Source of the DNA: Vandiemenella viatica
Taxonomy: Eukaryota; Arthropoda; Insecta; Orthoptera; Morabidae
Assembly (NCBI GenBank): GCA_031002005.1
Contig: CM061920.1
Location: 51,500,610 to 51,564,609, forward strand
Reading direction: 5' to 3'
Length of the DNA stretch: 64,000 nucleotides
Position numbers and translations under genes: made by a program. Each line of letters begins with the position of its first letter. The first letter of the stretch is position 1. Positions 33,521 through 44,290 of this stretch are shown in pieces. The notes under the pieces were generated by a model. The model was not told the DNA's origin. It worked only from the letters and a program-made list of their open reading frames with translations, and ran no database searches.

Positions 33521-34114
33521 GAAAAATATGATCCCATCCAGACTTACCTTGTGTACACATCCTTACCACCTGCCACGTGTCTAACCTCTTACACAAGTAA
33601 CGTTATTGACCAAAATATTGTAAACTGTATTCAAGTTCTTTTTGTATTTGCCTAGTCCTCCTGCCTTCATCTGTGGTAAGTGATGGCTTTTTTTATTCCT
33701 TATGGGCAATTTTACTGTCACCATTATCAAAATCCACAACTTTAGTTTCTTTACAAGTGCATTATTAATAATATTTTGTAGAAGATCAAAGCGTACCATG
33801 AAAAATATATAAAATGAAGGTACAAGGTAAATGACCCAGGGATAGATGGCAGAGGAGAGTGGAGGAGAGGACTGGTCCAAGGTTGCAACAGTGTTGATAG
33901 GTAGAGATAAGATTATGGAGAGGCTTGTGTGCAGTGTCATACCTGTTCAGCAGCTAGAAACTAAGGAAATGATCATTTTTCCCATAACCTGACTTTCACC
34001 TCTTGCACAGCATGCTGTGTTATGCGAGTTATACCAGAACGCTTTTATGGTTGGTATTCCACGTTACACTGTAGGTACCCTATACATGATAGGATTACTG
34101 CATTAGCTTAATGC
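33521..34114. other. Unassigned intronic sequence
   Basis: Only a scrap of a dispersed repeat is visible: CCTGCCTTCATCTGTGGTAA near 33660, which also occurs in related form at 37436 and 49150 and belongs to the 3' region of the second Penelope-like family. Confidence 0.4.
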
Positions 34115-34345
34115 AGCTGCGGAGCCGGATTAAGACAGTGCAGGGCCTGTAGCAAATATGAAGAAGGGGCCCTTGGTTTTCGCCGACCGGGAGAATTGCA
34201 CAAAAAAAGAAAAAAAAAAAGAGGTCGGCCATAAAGCCTGATGGGGAGGCTCCAGAGCTCCTAGGTGCGGGGCCCCCATAGGTGGTGTGAGGCCTGTAGC
34301 ATTTGCTAACTCCTGCTATGTGGTTAAACCAGTACTGTGCAGCTG
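34115..34345. mobile_element. MITE-like GC-rich insert (possible hAT type)
   Basis: This GC-rich block holds GAGCCGGATTAAGACAGTGC at its left side and GGGGCCCCCATAG near the right, a style seen in hAT-derived MITEs that start CAG-GGCGGATTAAGG. Ends and target duplication could not be matched, so it may be truncated. Confidence 0.3.
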
Positions 34346-35209
34346 TGACATGACTGCACACTTGGGGCAAATCACCTTGTGGCTGGACCCTCTGGGGATT
34401 TCCCAGCCAACAATGCCAAATGCATTTTTTTGTTTTGTTTTCTTAACAATAAAAATTGTTTAAGTTTCATTTACTGATTTTATTATTTATTTGCATCTAG
34501 CAATTTCCTTCCTGCGTTATGAACCAAACAACCAATAGCAAATTATTTTAATTCTTGTGGGAGGGTTTAAGGCATTTACACCCACTGAGCCAGCCATACG
34601 TTTCATTGTCTTTCTCACATTAATAAGGAACCACCCGAAATAATACGTGTGTGTGTGTGTCATTGCAGCCTTCTCTCACAAGTTTGGCCAATTGATGATA
34701 TTCAAGTCACTTTCATTTATAGAAAACATACTCTCACCCCAGCAAATTAGAAGCCTGGATATGGTAAATACAAGAAATTTCTTAGCATCCTTTCAAAATA
34801 TGGTGGTAATACTGTCACTTTATGACATTCCCCTTGCCCTCTTCCTCGTTCCTAAACCCCTATTGAGAGTAATCTCTTTAATGGAAGTAAAGATGTTCAC
34901 AATCAAGACAGTATTGCAGGGAAAAATTTATTTTTAATTCAAATTTGTAATTGACTAATAGCTGCTATTCGTGCAGCGTAATTAATTTAATAAACTGTAT
35001 GCAATGTATTGCATTAAGTAATAACATTACATGTTACAATTTTATTAAGTTAAGAACAAAGTTTTTTCAAGTTACAACCAGACTTATTAATAATATAATT
35101 AAAGTGACACTAAAAACATTGATTTGAAACAGAACTATAAATGGTGAATCTTAAAGGACTAAATATGCAAGCAGCGAGTAATATAAATAACAAATTACAG
35201 GAAAAATGA
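34346..35209. other. Unassigned intronic sequence
   Basis: AT-rich, with a short (GT)n at about 34647-34660. No family was recognised. Confidence 0.4.
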
Positions 35210-36037
35210 CTCCTCACTCACCAATGTTGAATGCTGCGATGAGTGAAAAACATAAGTGACGAACAAAATCGTGCACAATATTTCAGTCTTAAACCTTATT
35301 CATGTGCCAGGGAATGAGCCACATGGTTTGGGAGGTGAACACATGTCGAAGTTTACCTCATTATTGGCCCTTATAACTAAGGTGATACACATACAAAATT
35401 AATATATATAACAAAAGGGTATGGACTGTTAACATGAACAATAAATAAATAAATTTGGAAGAAATTAGTTAAAATTATTAGTAATTAAAATGATGACAAT
35501 AATAATACTAATAATAATGAATGCTGGGTCAAAAAGTAGAATTTTATCAGTGGTTGATGCCAGGAGGGTGTCCGGTATTCAGAATACTTTGGCATGCAAG
35601 TTCCCATCTCCGAAGTTCTGAAGTGGCAGCGGTTTTGGGGAACACACTGTTTGCTCTCACAGTAAAGCAGTCATTGAGGTTGTTAGAATTGTGATAATTG
35701 GCATGTTATGGTATTGAAAGGTATAAGTTGTGGGTGTGGACTATTTGTCTGTGGACATTCATTCTGATAGTAGTTCTGTTGTGATGCCTATATAGGAACT
35801 AGTGCTGTGGCGGTTGGTTAGCTGGTATATGATGTGTTGTGGAGCATGTGGCATACCCAATGATGGAAGTTTCCCCTGTAGTAGAGTTGGAATATGTTGT
35901 AGTGGACGGATGCATGCTGCAGGTTTTGCAGTGAGGTCTATTGCTTGGAAAAGATCTACACAGGGTTTTTGCAGTGCCTGACAGAGGGTATTTGTGGACG
36001 AAGATATTTTTGAGATTAGGAGGTCTGCTGAAACACA
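35210..36037 (-). mobile_element. Second-type Penelope-like element fragment (minus strand)
   Basis: Minus-strand frames contain CMCFSRPPNLKNIFVHKYPL, the RPPNL box that precedes the nuclease, a cysteine-rich stretch NRPHCKTCSMHPS, then IIYQLTNRHSTSSYIGITTE, a GIY-YIG-type core (Y-I-G-I-T). A frameshift separates the two parts near 35830-35870. The 3' UTR continues to about 35210 and includes a block (35394-35468) repeated inverted at 37203-37275. The element is cut at its upstream side by a Tc1 fragment at TA 36038-36039. Confidence 0.7.
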
Positions 36038-36039
36038 TA

Positions 36040-36350
36040 CAGGGGTTGGACAAAATAATATGAACACCTGACATTTACATACTATTAATTTATTAATATG
36101 GTGTTGGGCCAACTTTTGATGTAGAACGGCTGCAATTCTCCGCAGAATTGATTCGCAGAATGTCTGGTCCCATTCTTGTACCGAAGTATCCGCCAATTGC
36201 TGCAATGATGTTGGAAGTGTAAATCTGATCCTTATTCTCTGTTCTAAAACTCCCCACAATGGTTCAGCGTGCAGCCATCTCACTTCTACTGAGGAAGAGC
36301 CATGCTCGAAAATTCTATTCTTTGTGTGATCGTTTTTTTCATGTACCAAC
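36040..36350 (-). mobile_element. Tc1-like transposon fragment (transposase C-terminus and one TIR)
   Basis: The terminus CAGGGGTTGGACAAAATAAT at 36040 is preceded by TA and is typical of Tc1-group inverted repeats. On the minus strand the frame reads EPLWGVLEQRIRIRFTLPTS, LQQLADTSVQEWDQT and ESILRRIAAVL, the standard end of Tc1 transposases; the last catalytic residue region (SPDLNPIEH) is altered or missing. The other terminus is lost near 36350, so it is a solo end. Confidence 0.75.
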
Positions 36351-36915
36351 GCCGCAGGTGGTTTTTTATCCTATCCTAATGTTCAATATATCCACTTTTA
36401 GCGCCTTTATTTCCTAACAATCTATATATATTTGGGATCTCCAGAACAGCTCTAACCATTTGGATGAAATTTCATATTTAGATAAAGTTTGGTTTTTTAA
36501 GTTTACCTAAATAGTTGTATGCCTCACAAAAATGCTATTTTACAAACAAAAATCAGCAATTCTTTTAATTGGTATCTCAGAAACGGCTCTAATGCCATCT
36601 TGTAGACGTTTCAGGTAGCAGTATGCTGGGCTGATGTTAGTCAAGTTCTCTTTACTTCCAGCAAGGGATGCTTATATCTTTAAATGAATTATTTTTGTAC
36701 ACTAGCTGACTCGTGCGAATAATAGCGAATTGTAATATACTAATTTAGAAATAAGTAAATGCAACTATTTATTTAATGTAATAATAGGATTTTTCTTTAA
36801 AAGCAATTTATGAGGTGGTAAAACAGAAAATTTTGGAGATGGCTCTAGTGATTGGATGAAATTTCATATGTAGATAACATTTTGCTTTTCAAGTTTGTAA
36901 CACAACTTTTCTTTT

Positions 36916-36962
<47 letters not shown>

Positions 36963-37202
36963 CAATTCTTGTATTTGGTATCTTGGAAATGACTAACTTC
37001 ATCTCAAAGAAGTTTCAGGTACCAGTAAGCATACTGATGTCATTTAAGCTAGTTAGCAAGGAACTGTGAACTTCAAAATACCTAGGAAGCCTTCAAGAAA
37101 AATGTTTAACTTTAATCAAACTTTACTCAAAATCCTGCATATTCAGTAGAAATCAAAATATGCTGAACAAACATTGGTCACCCTGGTACTAAGTAATAAT
37201 TT
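36351..37202. other. Repeat-rich intronic sequence with poly(A)42
   Basis: Two similar blocks, around 36445-36500 and 36830-36890, share GGATGAAATTTCATAT. ACTAGCTGACTCGTGCG near 36703 is a block common at the edge of arthropod RTE-like repeats. A 42-nt poly(A) run lies at 36920-36961. No coding potential. Confidence 0.45.
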
Positions 37203-37740
37203 GAAGCAATTTCTTTCAAATTGATTTATTTATTGTTCATGTTAACACTCCATACCCTTTTGTTATACATATATTTATTTTATCACCGCCTGCAATATAT
37301 ATATTTATATATATCATGGTTGCTGTGTACACATCTGATTCCGTCTGGTGTCTCACTCCTCACTTTCACACGAATAAGGTTGTTGCAAAAATATTGCGCT
37401 CTTTTGTGTCTTTTTTTGTGTTCGTTATCCCAGCCGCCTTCATCTTTGGTAAGTGTTGGGTCATATTTCCCCATCCATCCTTAGTTCTATTGGCTTAAAG
37501 AATTTTCCTGCTCATTGGTATTATATATCACCTTAGTTATATAGAACTATATGGCTTGTTCCTATCACATGAATAAGCTGTAAAACTGAAACATTGTATA
37601 TGTTTTTGTTCGTCACACATTTTTCACTCGTCACAGCATTCAACTTTGGTGAGCGATGAGTAATTTTCCCTAACCTTTGTTGTTTATATTGCTTAAAAGA
37701 TGTTTTCTTTTTCTTTAGTATCATTACAGGTTGAGGATAA
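37203..37740 (+). repeat. 3' region of second-type Penelope-like element
   Basis: The opening block (37203-37275) is the inverted copy of 35394-35468, sharing ATTGTTCATGTTAACA and CCATACCCTTTTGTTATA. Two internal blocks, about 37370-37460 and 37565-37680, repeat one pattern: ACACGAATAAG or ACATGAATAAG, then a GTTCGT element, then TTCA-CTTTGG-GAG/AAG. The same pattern appears at 35205-35310 (inverted) and 44065-44200. It is therefore the dispersed 3' tail of the Penelope family whose coding end lies at 35.7-36.0 kb. Confidence 0.6.
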
Positions 37741-38735
37741 GGGCTTTGAAATTTTCTACAAATTATCCCTTAGTTAATTCAGTTATATTCTGTCGGCATT
37801 AGATGTGCTGAAAACAGACATAATGCATTAAAAGTAATTCCACAACCAAAGTTTCATTGAGCTAAAAATTCTGCATAAAAGGAATAAAACAACCTCTATG
37901 CAGTCATGTATGGAGAAAGAACCAAAATATAGCTATACCATTACATGTCACCATGATGAATTATGCACCATGTTTGCAACTTTTGTAGAGGCAAAAACTA
38001 AACCCAGTGACAAGGTATTTATTGTTTTTTTTCTGAACATCTTTGTTTTTTCTTATTGAAATAGGAACTAGTGAAAAATAAGTGCCTTTTAAAACTTTGT
38101 ATGAATATAATAACTTGTAAAGCCTATATAATAATTGGAATTTAGCAGCCAAAAATGATTTGAGGTAGATCTACAAATGTAAGACTATAGATAAACATAC
38201 AAAAAATATGTTAAAAACAATGAAAACGGTATCAATGGAATCCAAAGGGCAAATAATGTGAACCCCCCCCTCCCCTTCCACTAAAATAGGGAAATAGTAT
38301 CAATATAAACAACTAGGTCAATTGGATAGATATTACAAACACCCCGCAGGAAAGTCAGTCTAATGTCAAGGAAATAATGCTAGACTTGAGTGTGATTTAT
38401 CAGGCATTGAGTTTGGCCTTTGCAGTATTTATTCATGCAAATCTTACAATTAAATGCTGAACTTTTTTAACAAAGAAATTTATCTTTTGCTGCACCTCAA
38501 TTGCTTATTAGATTCAAGTATTTTTAGCACGATACATTTACACTTATATTTTTTTTAATTTATTTAAAAAATTGTATTTTCAAAGAGTTTTTCTCAGATG
38601 TGAGAAAGCCTGACAATAAAAAATATTTGTGCTTTAGACCAACAATAATTTTATATCTAGAAACATCAAATGTGGCAAAGTATGCCAACAGGGTAATCAG
38701 AATGAAGATCAGAGTGCACTTGTGACGGTACATAC
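37741..38735. other. LPCAT intron, start of the intron after exon 2b
   Basis: AT-rich sequence with a poly(C) spot at about 38263-38270. On the gene strand it follows the donor A|GTATGT of the downstream alternative exon. No coding region was found. Confidence 0.45.
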
Positions 38736-38950
38736 TACCGACAAAGGGGTCGAGGCCACTCTCACGACGCACGATGATGGAGGGGAAGCCGGTGACGTAG
38801 GTGATGCTGGCATCGAGGAAGGTGGAGTGTGGTGCGACGACCAGCACCGGTGCCTCTCGTCGTGTGGCCTGGCGGCCACGGACCACCAACCGCATGCCAC
38901 CAGCCAGGAATGACAGTCGCCCCAGCAGGCACAGCACAGGCTTCAGTGAA
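38736..38950 (-). CDS. LPCAT: LPCAT alternative exon 2b: motif I (HSTFLD)
   Basis: 215 nt encode a second version of the first half of the acyltransferase domain. After completing an arginine codon with T it reads SLKPVLCLLGRLSFLAGG, RLVVRGRQATRREAPVLVV and APHSTFLDASITYVTGFPS, with HSTFLD as the HX4D catalytic motif (His base, Asp partner). It ends DPFVG plus one base. The acceptor is ATTGACGCAG|T at 38951/38950, with a poor pyrimidine tract; the donor is A|GTATGT after 38736. Length, entry phase 2 and exit phase 1 are identical to exon 2a at 40224-40438, so either can join RR...GKLINY. The GC content is much higher than in the flanks. It is alternative to, not added to, exon 2a: using both shifts the frame. 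Confidence 0.88.
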
Positions 38951-40223
38951 CTGCGTCAATGTTGTATACCCTCACCAAATGTATCCCATGATACCATTCA
39001 CAGCTGGGAATATTAACAGCTTCCCCAGGCTGTATATCCCAAAAGCTCAGATTCCAACACCTCTAATTAAACACACAAACCTTAACTGGAGGCCCACAGG
39101 ATGAATAAGAATCCCAGTTAGGTCAAGCACACATAAGAGCTACCACGAAGAAAGAATATGATGAAGGCAGATGAATCGAAATATTTACAGTTACTAGCAA
39201 TATACAGTGCAGATTTAATATTCTTTTAATTTATCAGATTAGTGTAAGTGATGTATTATAAATTTTTTGACCAACAAACAAATAAGGCATAACCACTGCA
39301 CCAATGTTATGTATTGGAGCATGTCTACATAATAAAATATAAAGGTCTCAACATAAAAAGATGCTACCAGTTTGCAATGCTTTCCTGAATGTGGATGTGG
39401 ATACATATTAGTAGTATGGATAGCATTTAAAGAAGAAATTGTACAGTTTTTCAATGTCCAATACAGCAGAAATGGAATCTCACTGAAGAATTGTTTTTAT
39501 CAGATCTGTAAACTAGTTCAATCAATTTAAAGCACAAAATACTTGTGATGTACACATGTTAACCAGTGGGCTGAAGCCTATTGGAAACTTTAGATTACAG
39601 TGTAAACTATTCTTAAATGTACCTATAAAAATTACAGAAATCTGTACAAAACCATCATGCACCTTTTTAGGTTCTAGTAAATCTGTTATACCTATCTCAT
39701 TGAAACACCAAAGCAATCAAAAAGTACATTTACAAACATGGAACAAATTCTCACTTTACCCAGTGAATTAAGTGAGAAAGGCAATGGAACAGGCTCAGAT
39801 AAATTCAGAATTCATAAATGACAAGGATTCCATATCAGAAACTAACTGTTGGTTGAAGAAAGTTTAATATTTGGGAGGCAGAGATTTAATCCAATAAATG
39901 GAAAAAACTGTGTGATAAATACAAGTATCTGTATACTGTGTGAATAAAATAATAACCTCCAATTCTAACATGCACATTTTGAGAAACTCCTAAGCACAGC
40001 AGTCCCCAAAGCTGCAGAGCAATAGCTACGCTGATTTTACAAATATCTGCTCCTGTAATAATGAGCAATTTGTTTACTAATAAAATGGCACATAAATTAC
40101 CATGAAACTTCATGTTTGATTCAAAGTGTATGAAACATTGAGGATATACCACTGCGATATGTATTGCAACAATGATCTTGTTGGCGTAAGAATATATTGT
40201 ATTGGGGAAGGCATTTTACGTAC
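38951..40223. other. Intron between the two alternative LPCAT exons
   Basis: The 1,273-bp spacer separates exon 2a (upstream in the transcript) from exon 2b. It is AT-rich, with no mobile element recognised, in contrast to the other introns of this gene. It is long enough that steric hindrance of splicing alone would not force exclusivity. Confidence 0.6.
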
Positions 40224-40438
40224 TGCCAAAGAAGGGCAGGCTGGCGACCTCTGCCTTGGCGACGATGCTGGGCGCACCGAGAGCCACGACAGGCAGCGAA
40301 TCCATGAAGGAGGAGTGTGGCGCCACTGACAGCACTGGCGCCTCTCGTGGCGGAGCACAGCTGCCCACAGTTGTCACCGACCAGCCTCCCACGGCAAACA
40401 CCAGTCGCATCACGTTGCATGCCACCCGTCGCACACCA
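40224..40438 (-). CDS. LPCAT: LPCAT alternative exon 2a: motif I (HSSFMD)
   Basis: 215 nt encode the canonical version of the motif-I segment. After T completes the shared arginine codon it reads GVRRVACNVMRLVFAVGGW, then APPREAPVLSVAPHSSFMD with HSSFMD as HX4D, and SIVAKAEVASLPFFG plus one base. Alignment by eye to vertebrate LPCAT1/2 needs no gap from WRR to GKLINY. The acceptor is GCTGATAG|T at 40439/40438, unusually purine-rich upstream; the donor is A|GTACGT after 40224. SIVAKAE resembles the family consensus (SIVMKAE) more than exon 2b does, so I infer that 2a is the ancestral form. It is the closer of the two to the upstream membrane exon. Confidence 0.9.
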
Positions 40439-41654
40439 CTATCAGCACACACCATTACTTCCCACAGTTAATCTCTATGACCGATCATTTGGTCGCTACC
40501 CTTAATTTACATTTCTGACTGCTATGTGAGTATACAAATCAGCTACTGTTAACTGTTGGGAAACAGTCACATGCAAATAGGTGAAATTGAAAAAGATATA
40601 ATCTCAATTATTTATCACAACAACTTGAAACAGTGGAAGTGTGACATGAGGTAACAGTTATTTAATGGCTGTCAATGTTTTCACCTTTACATAACTGATA
40701 TGAATTAATTGTGACAATCTTTTTTAAAAAACTGGCAGCACTTATCACTACTTTCCACTCCATGATATTAATACCTTCAAGCTGTCATTGGATATTTACA
40801 TCCTTAATTCACATTTATTTTTTTACTACTGCTTAAGAGATTTAAGATTAAAGCCAATAGAGAAATATAATACAAAAGAAAAAATACTTAAATATCTTAC
40901 ATTATATCAGCAAATTATTTTACTTGAGTGCAGACAAAAACACTTGTAAAACCTGACAAATCCTGATTAACACAACTATAGTAAACATGCAATTCCGAAT
41001 CTACTTATGAAATCATGGTAAATCCCCAAGGCACTGAAAATAAATCAGCTCTCTTCTCTGTGCATATAAACAAATCGAAGGAATTGAATATAGCGATAGT
41101 ATCACCATCACAGCGAGATGAAGGAAAATTGTTAGAAAAGAATAACACTGGATGAAAAAGCATGTCACACAACAAAAATTTAAGTTCAGAAATTTAGCAA
41201 GCAATTAAAAAATAATTTCATATATCTTCAACTGAGGCTGCATTTTCTAGCACCTAAAATAGGGCTTCAATCGATAAATTGACCCAATCGCAAATTTATT
41301 ATGGCCAACTGTTCAATTCCCCTATTAATGAAGAAAATTAAAATTCCCATATATAGTAAACACTTATTTTTACTTTAAGTGCAGAAAATTAACCTTAATT
41401 TCTAATGTGGACTGATGACTTTTTGTGTGTCAGACACAATTTAAGGAGTTATTAGTGAAATTACAGTTCTAATTCTCAGCCAAAAATTTTATTAATTAAC
41501 AACATGAGCTTGGCATTAATAGCTTTCCTCACTTGCTCATTTCAGAACTTGTCCTTACTACTACCGAATAAGACAGAAATATCAAGAATCCACAAGTAGG
41601 AGAACATAAAAGTAAGAAAACAAGATAACTATAGACTGAAATCTCACTATCAAC
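40439..41654. other. LPCAT intron segment upstream of exon 2a
   Basis: AT-rich intronic sequence with no recognised gene or repeat. Together with 41655-60042 it forms a 19.6-kb intron. Confidence 0.5.
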
Positions 41655-43325
41655 TTTTTTAATTTAATTGCAATGGAGCACACACTCTGGTGGCAATTTC
41701 TCTACAAACCCAACTTCCCCCTTTCCTGCACCCACCTACATTTGCCCTCTACAAACTTTAACTTTAAATTCACTTAAAGTTTTCGGCAAATCACTCATCA
41801 CTTCCCTTGGTAACTTATTCCAATCCCTGATACCCTTACCTAAAAAAGAGAATCTTTCCACACCCTTGTGCCTGAAATTGAGTGCCAGCTTGTGGTCTTG
41901 GTCATCTTTACCCTTCCATGCAGTACTTTTCATACCTACATCAATATCTTTCCATGCCTCATCACCAGTATGTGCCTTGTACACTCCCATGGCCATTCTT
42001 CATCCTCCTCCTGTCTTGCAATGAATCCCATTCCAGCTCCTTTATCATATCCGTCACTGATTGCATTCTGCGATAATTTCCAGAAACAAATCTAGCAGCC
42101 CTTTTTTGCACCCTCTCCAACTCTTGTATTTGATATGCAAAATGTGGGTCCATACTACACTACCATATTCAAGCAAGGGTCTGACCAAAGTTTTGTAACC
42201 CAATTTCTTTACTTCTCTCGTACATCCCCTCATCGCTATCTCCAACAAGTGCAGAATTTTGATACCTTTTCCTATTACCAGTCCAAAGTGTCCTGCCCAG
42301 TTAAGCTTGTTATCAAATGTAATGCCAAGATATAAGACTGGAGATATTTACATTTCAAGTCTTCAGCGAGCAATTCTTTCCCCACCTTATATTCATAGTT
42401 AACCTTTTGTTTTTATTTGTGTATCTAATTAGCTGACTCCTCTTTGCATTTATCTTCATCCCATGTTTACCAACCCAACTAGATATCCTGTCCAGATCAC
42501 CCTGCAACTGTTTACAGTTCTCTATCATTTTGATCCTTTTATATAGCATTATGTCATCTGCAAACAATATAGTTTCAGATAGTAAACAATCGATACAATT
42601 ATTCATTAGAATAATGAATACCAATGGTCCCAATATGCTACCCTGCGGCACTCCCAATTTTACTTCTGCTTCTTTTGATACTGCATTTCCTATTCTATCT
42701 TTCTGTTTTCTATCTTTTAAAAATTCTTCTACCCAGCAATTCACTTTCTCATCCACTTCAATAGTTTTCACCTTATTTACTACCCTTTTATGGCTCACTC
42801 TGTCAAACAACTTTGACTGATCTAATGCTACACTATCAATTTGCCCCCCCCCCCCCTTGTCCATTTCATCTGAAATATCTTGCATATATCCCACCAACTG
42901 AGATTCGCATGAATATCCTTGTTGCCTGCTTGAAAACCACTTACATTCCTCACTTATGTTTCTGATGTGGTTGCATATCAATCTTTCCATTAATTTACCT
43001 ACCACTGATGTCAAACTGATTGGCCTGGAATTTTAGACTCTATTCTGATCCCTCCTTTATGTACCGGTACTACTATCACACTTTTCCAGTCCTGTGGTAA
43101 GCAGCAAGTATCCAATTTAAATAATATTTCAAGATAAGGTACAATGTCACATCCGGCTATCTTTAAGATATCTGTAGTAATATTATCTACACCAGTCCCT
43201 TTATGTATTTTCAGCTTTCTTATTTCCTTCATGATTTCCTTGGGATGAATTTCAAATTTTTTAGTATCTTTATTTCTAATTGTGTTGTTAAGCTCGTTCT
43301 CCAAATTAGACCCTCCCGTTTCTGA
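41655..43325 (-). mobile_element. CR1-like LINE copy 3 (RT to 3' end), minus strand
   Basis: This 5'-truncated copy begins in the linker (43304-43011, with FEIHPKEIMKEIRKLKIHKG) and carries polymerase blocks to the 3' end at about 41656-41680 (TGGAGCACACACTCTGGTGG). Same family as 21.5-23.9 kb, opposite orientation, same strand as LPCAT. Only a few lesions are visible: a frameshift near 43010 and disruption near 42350 and 42250. It is among the younger copies here. Confidence 0.85.
42355..43014 (-). pseudogene. CR1-like LINE reverse transcriptase palm (219-codon open stretch)
   Basis: The open frame contains ICNHIRNISEECKWFSSRQQ, VDSVALDQSKLFDRVSHKRV (motif A region), VKLGVPQGSILGPLVFIILM (motif B) and ILFADDIMLYKRIK (motif C with both aspartates). 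N-terminal blocks IVVPVHKGG lie in another frame at 43011-43304, and the C-terminal domain lies in frames 42248-41736. The catalytic core is intact, but the full protein is interrupted, so it is called a pseudogene. Confidence 0.8.
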
Positions 43326-44059
43326 TTCATAATAATAAGAACTGTAATAAGGGAGGCTGAGAATATGTATGTACCAATGAAAACAAATAATTCAGGCAAT
43401 AAAATGAAAACTATATGCAACTTTTTAAAAGTGGGAACAGGAAATCTATAAATCACTCTAAACACACAATATTAGAATGAGGGTCGCTAAAGTGGTTGAT
43501 ATCGACCCCAAGGGGTTGATTAGAGCTCTCCAGGGGTTTATAAGAGCTGTCCAGGAGTCGATTAATACACAGGGGTCAAAAGGGGGTCTATTAAAGTGTC
43601 TAGGTAAAAAATGGGAATATTCCAATACAAATTCGAAATACATAACAGAGGAATGGATTGAACCTGGAAAACTGTGGTGGTTTGCAACTGAAACTTAACA
43701 ATTTTCAACCAAATATCAATAATCTTGCTGCTGCTTTTCAGACAAATCAATTATTTTAATATATTTTAAGGTATTCAATAGTAGCAGCAAAATGACAGTA
43801 AAAGGTTTTTTCTTCCAATATAATTTATGATAAATTTCCAGAGATAATTGTGTGTTTTATGACGTGAATATGTTATAAAAGTATAGGCAAGTTTTCATTT
43901 ATCCATAATTTTTTTATTATTTTTAAGATATAAACACTGAAAAATCTCTCATTTTGATGTTAATGTTATTGGCGAATTTTATGATATGGGAACTATAAAT
44001 TCTTTTGTTGGGTTGTTATTCTGGTTTACTTATTGTTAAACATCAGAAATGTGATTTAA
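43326..44059. other. LPCAT intron segment, nothing recognised
   Basis: A short internal pattern GGGGTTGAT / AGGGGTTTATAAGAGCTGTCC recurs around 43500-43570 and again near 44285-44345 (GGGGTCGATAAAAAG, GGGGTTGATGGC), which suggests a small dispersed repeat. No coding family was recognised. Confidence 0.4.
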
Positions 44060-44290
44060 TTTTTTTATAAATAATAAAGGAAGGGGAAATTAACCCCATA
44101 CCAAAGTTGATGGCTGCAATGAGAGAAAATACGAAAGGCGGACAAACAAATATACAAAATTTCAGAAATGACCTTCTTCAAGTAGTAGAGAAATGGGTCA
44201 TTTGGTTCCATACATGTGTTCCCACAGGACATCACCCAATGATTGGCTGGCTAGTGGGAGAAATGGTGGGGGAATGGCCTTATTAAAACT
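44060..44290. repeat. Penelope-family 3' repeat scrap
   Basis: The order CCAAAGTTGATGGCTGCAAT, GACAAACAAATATACAAAAT, TTTCAGAAATGACC matches the inverted pattern at 35205-35310. It is the tail region of the second Penelope-like family, without coding sequence. Confidence 0.5.

Noticed and set aside
33151..33537. 128-codon histidine-rich minus-strand frame
   Set aside because: Antisense of a LINE tail (RLRW-GHV block on the plus strand).
38736..38950. Exon 2b as a dead duplicate exon
   Set aside because: It keeps frame, exact length, phases, both splice dinucleotides and the catalytic His and Asp; a dead copy in this AT-drifting intron would be expected to have lost some of these.
38560..39104. 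Several overlapping open frames on both strands over the exon 2b region (for example 38722-38913 and 38829-39104 on plus)
   Set aside because: They are shadows caused by the GC-rich LPCAT exon; only the minus-strand frame with HSTFLD has family motifs and splice sites.
40121..40505. Overlapping frames on both strands over the exon 2a region
   Set aside because: Shadows of the LPCAT exon; only the frame with HSSFMD matches the family.
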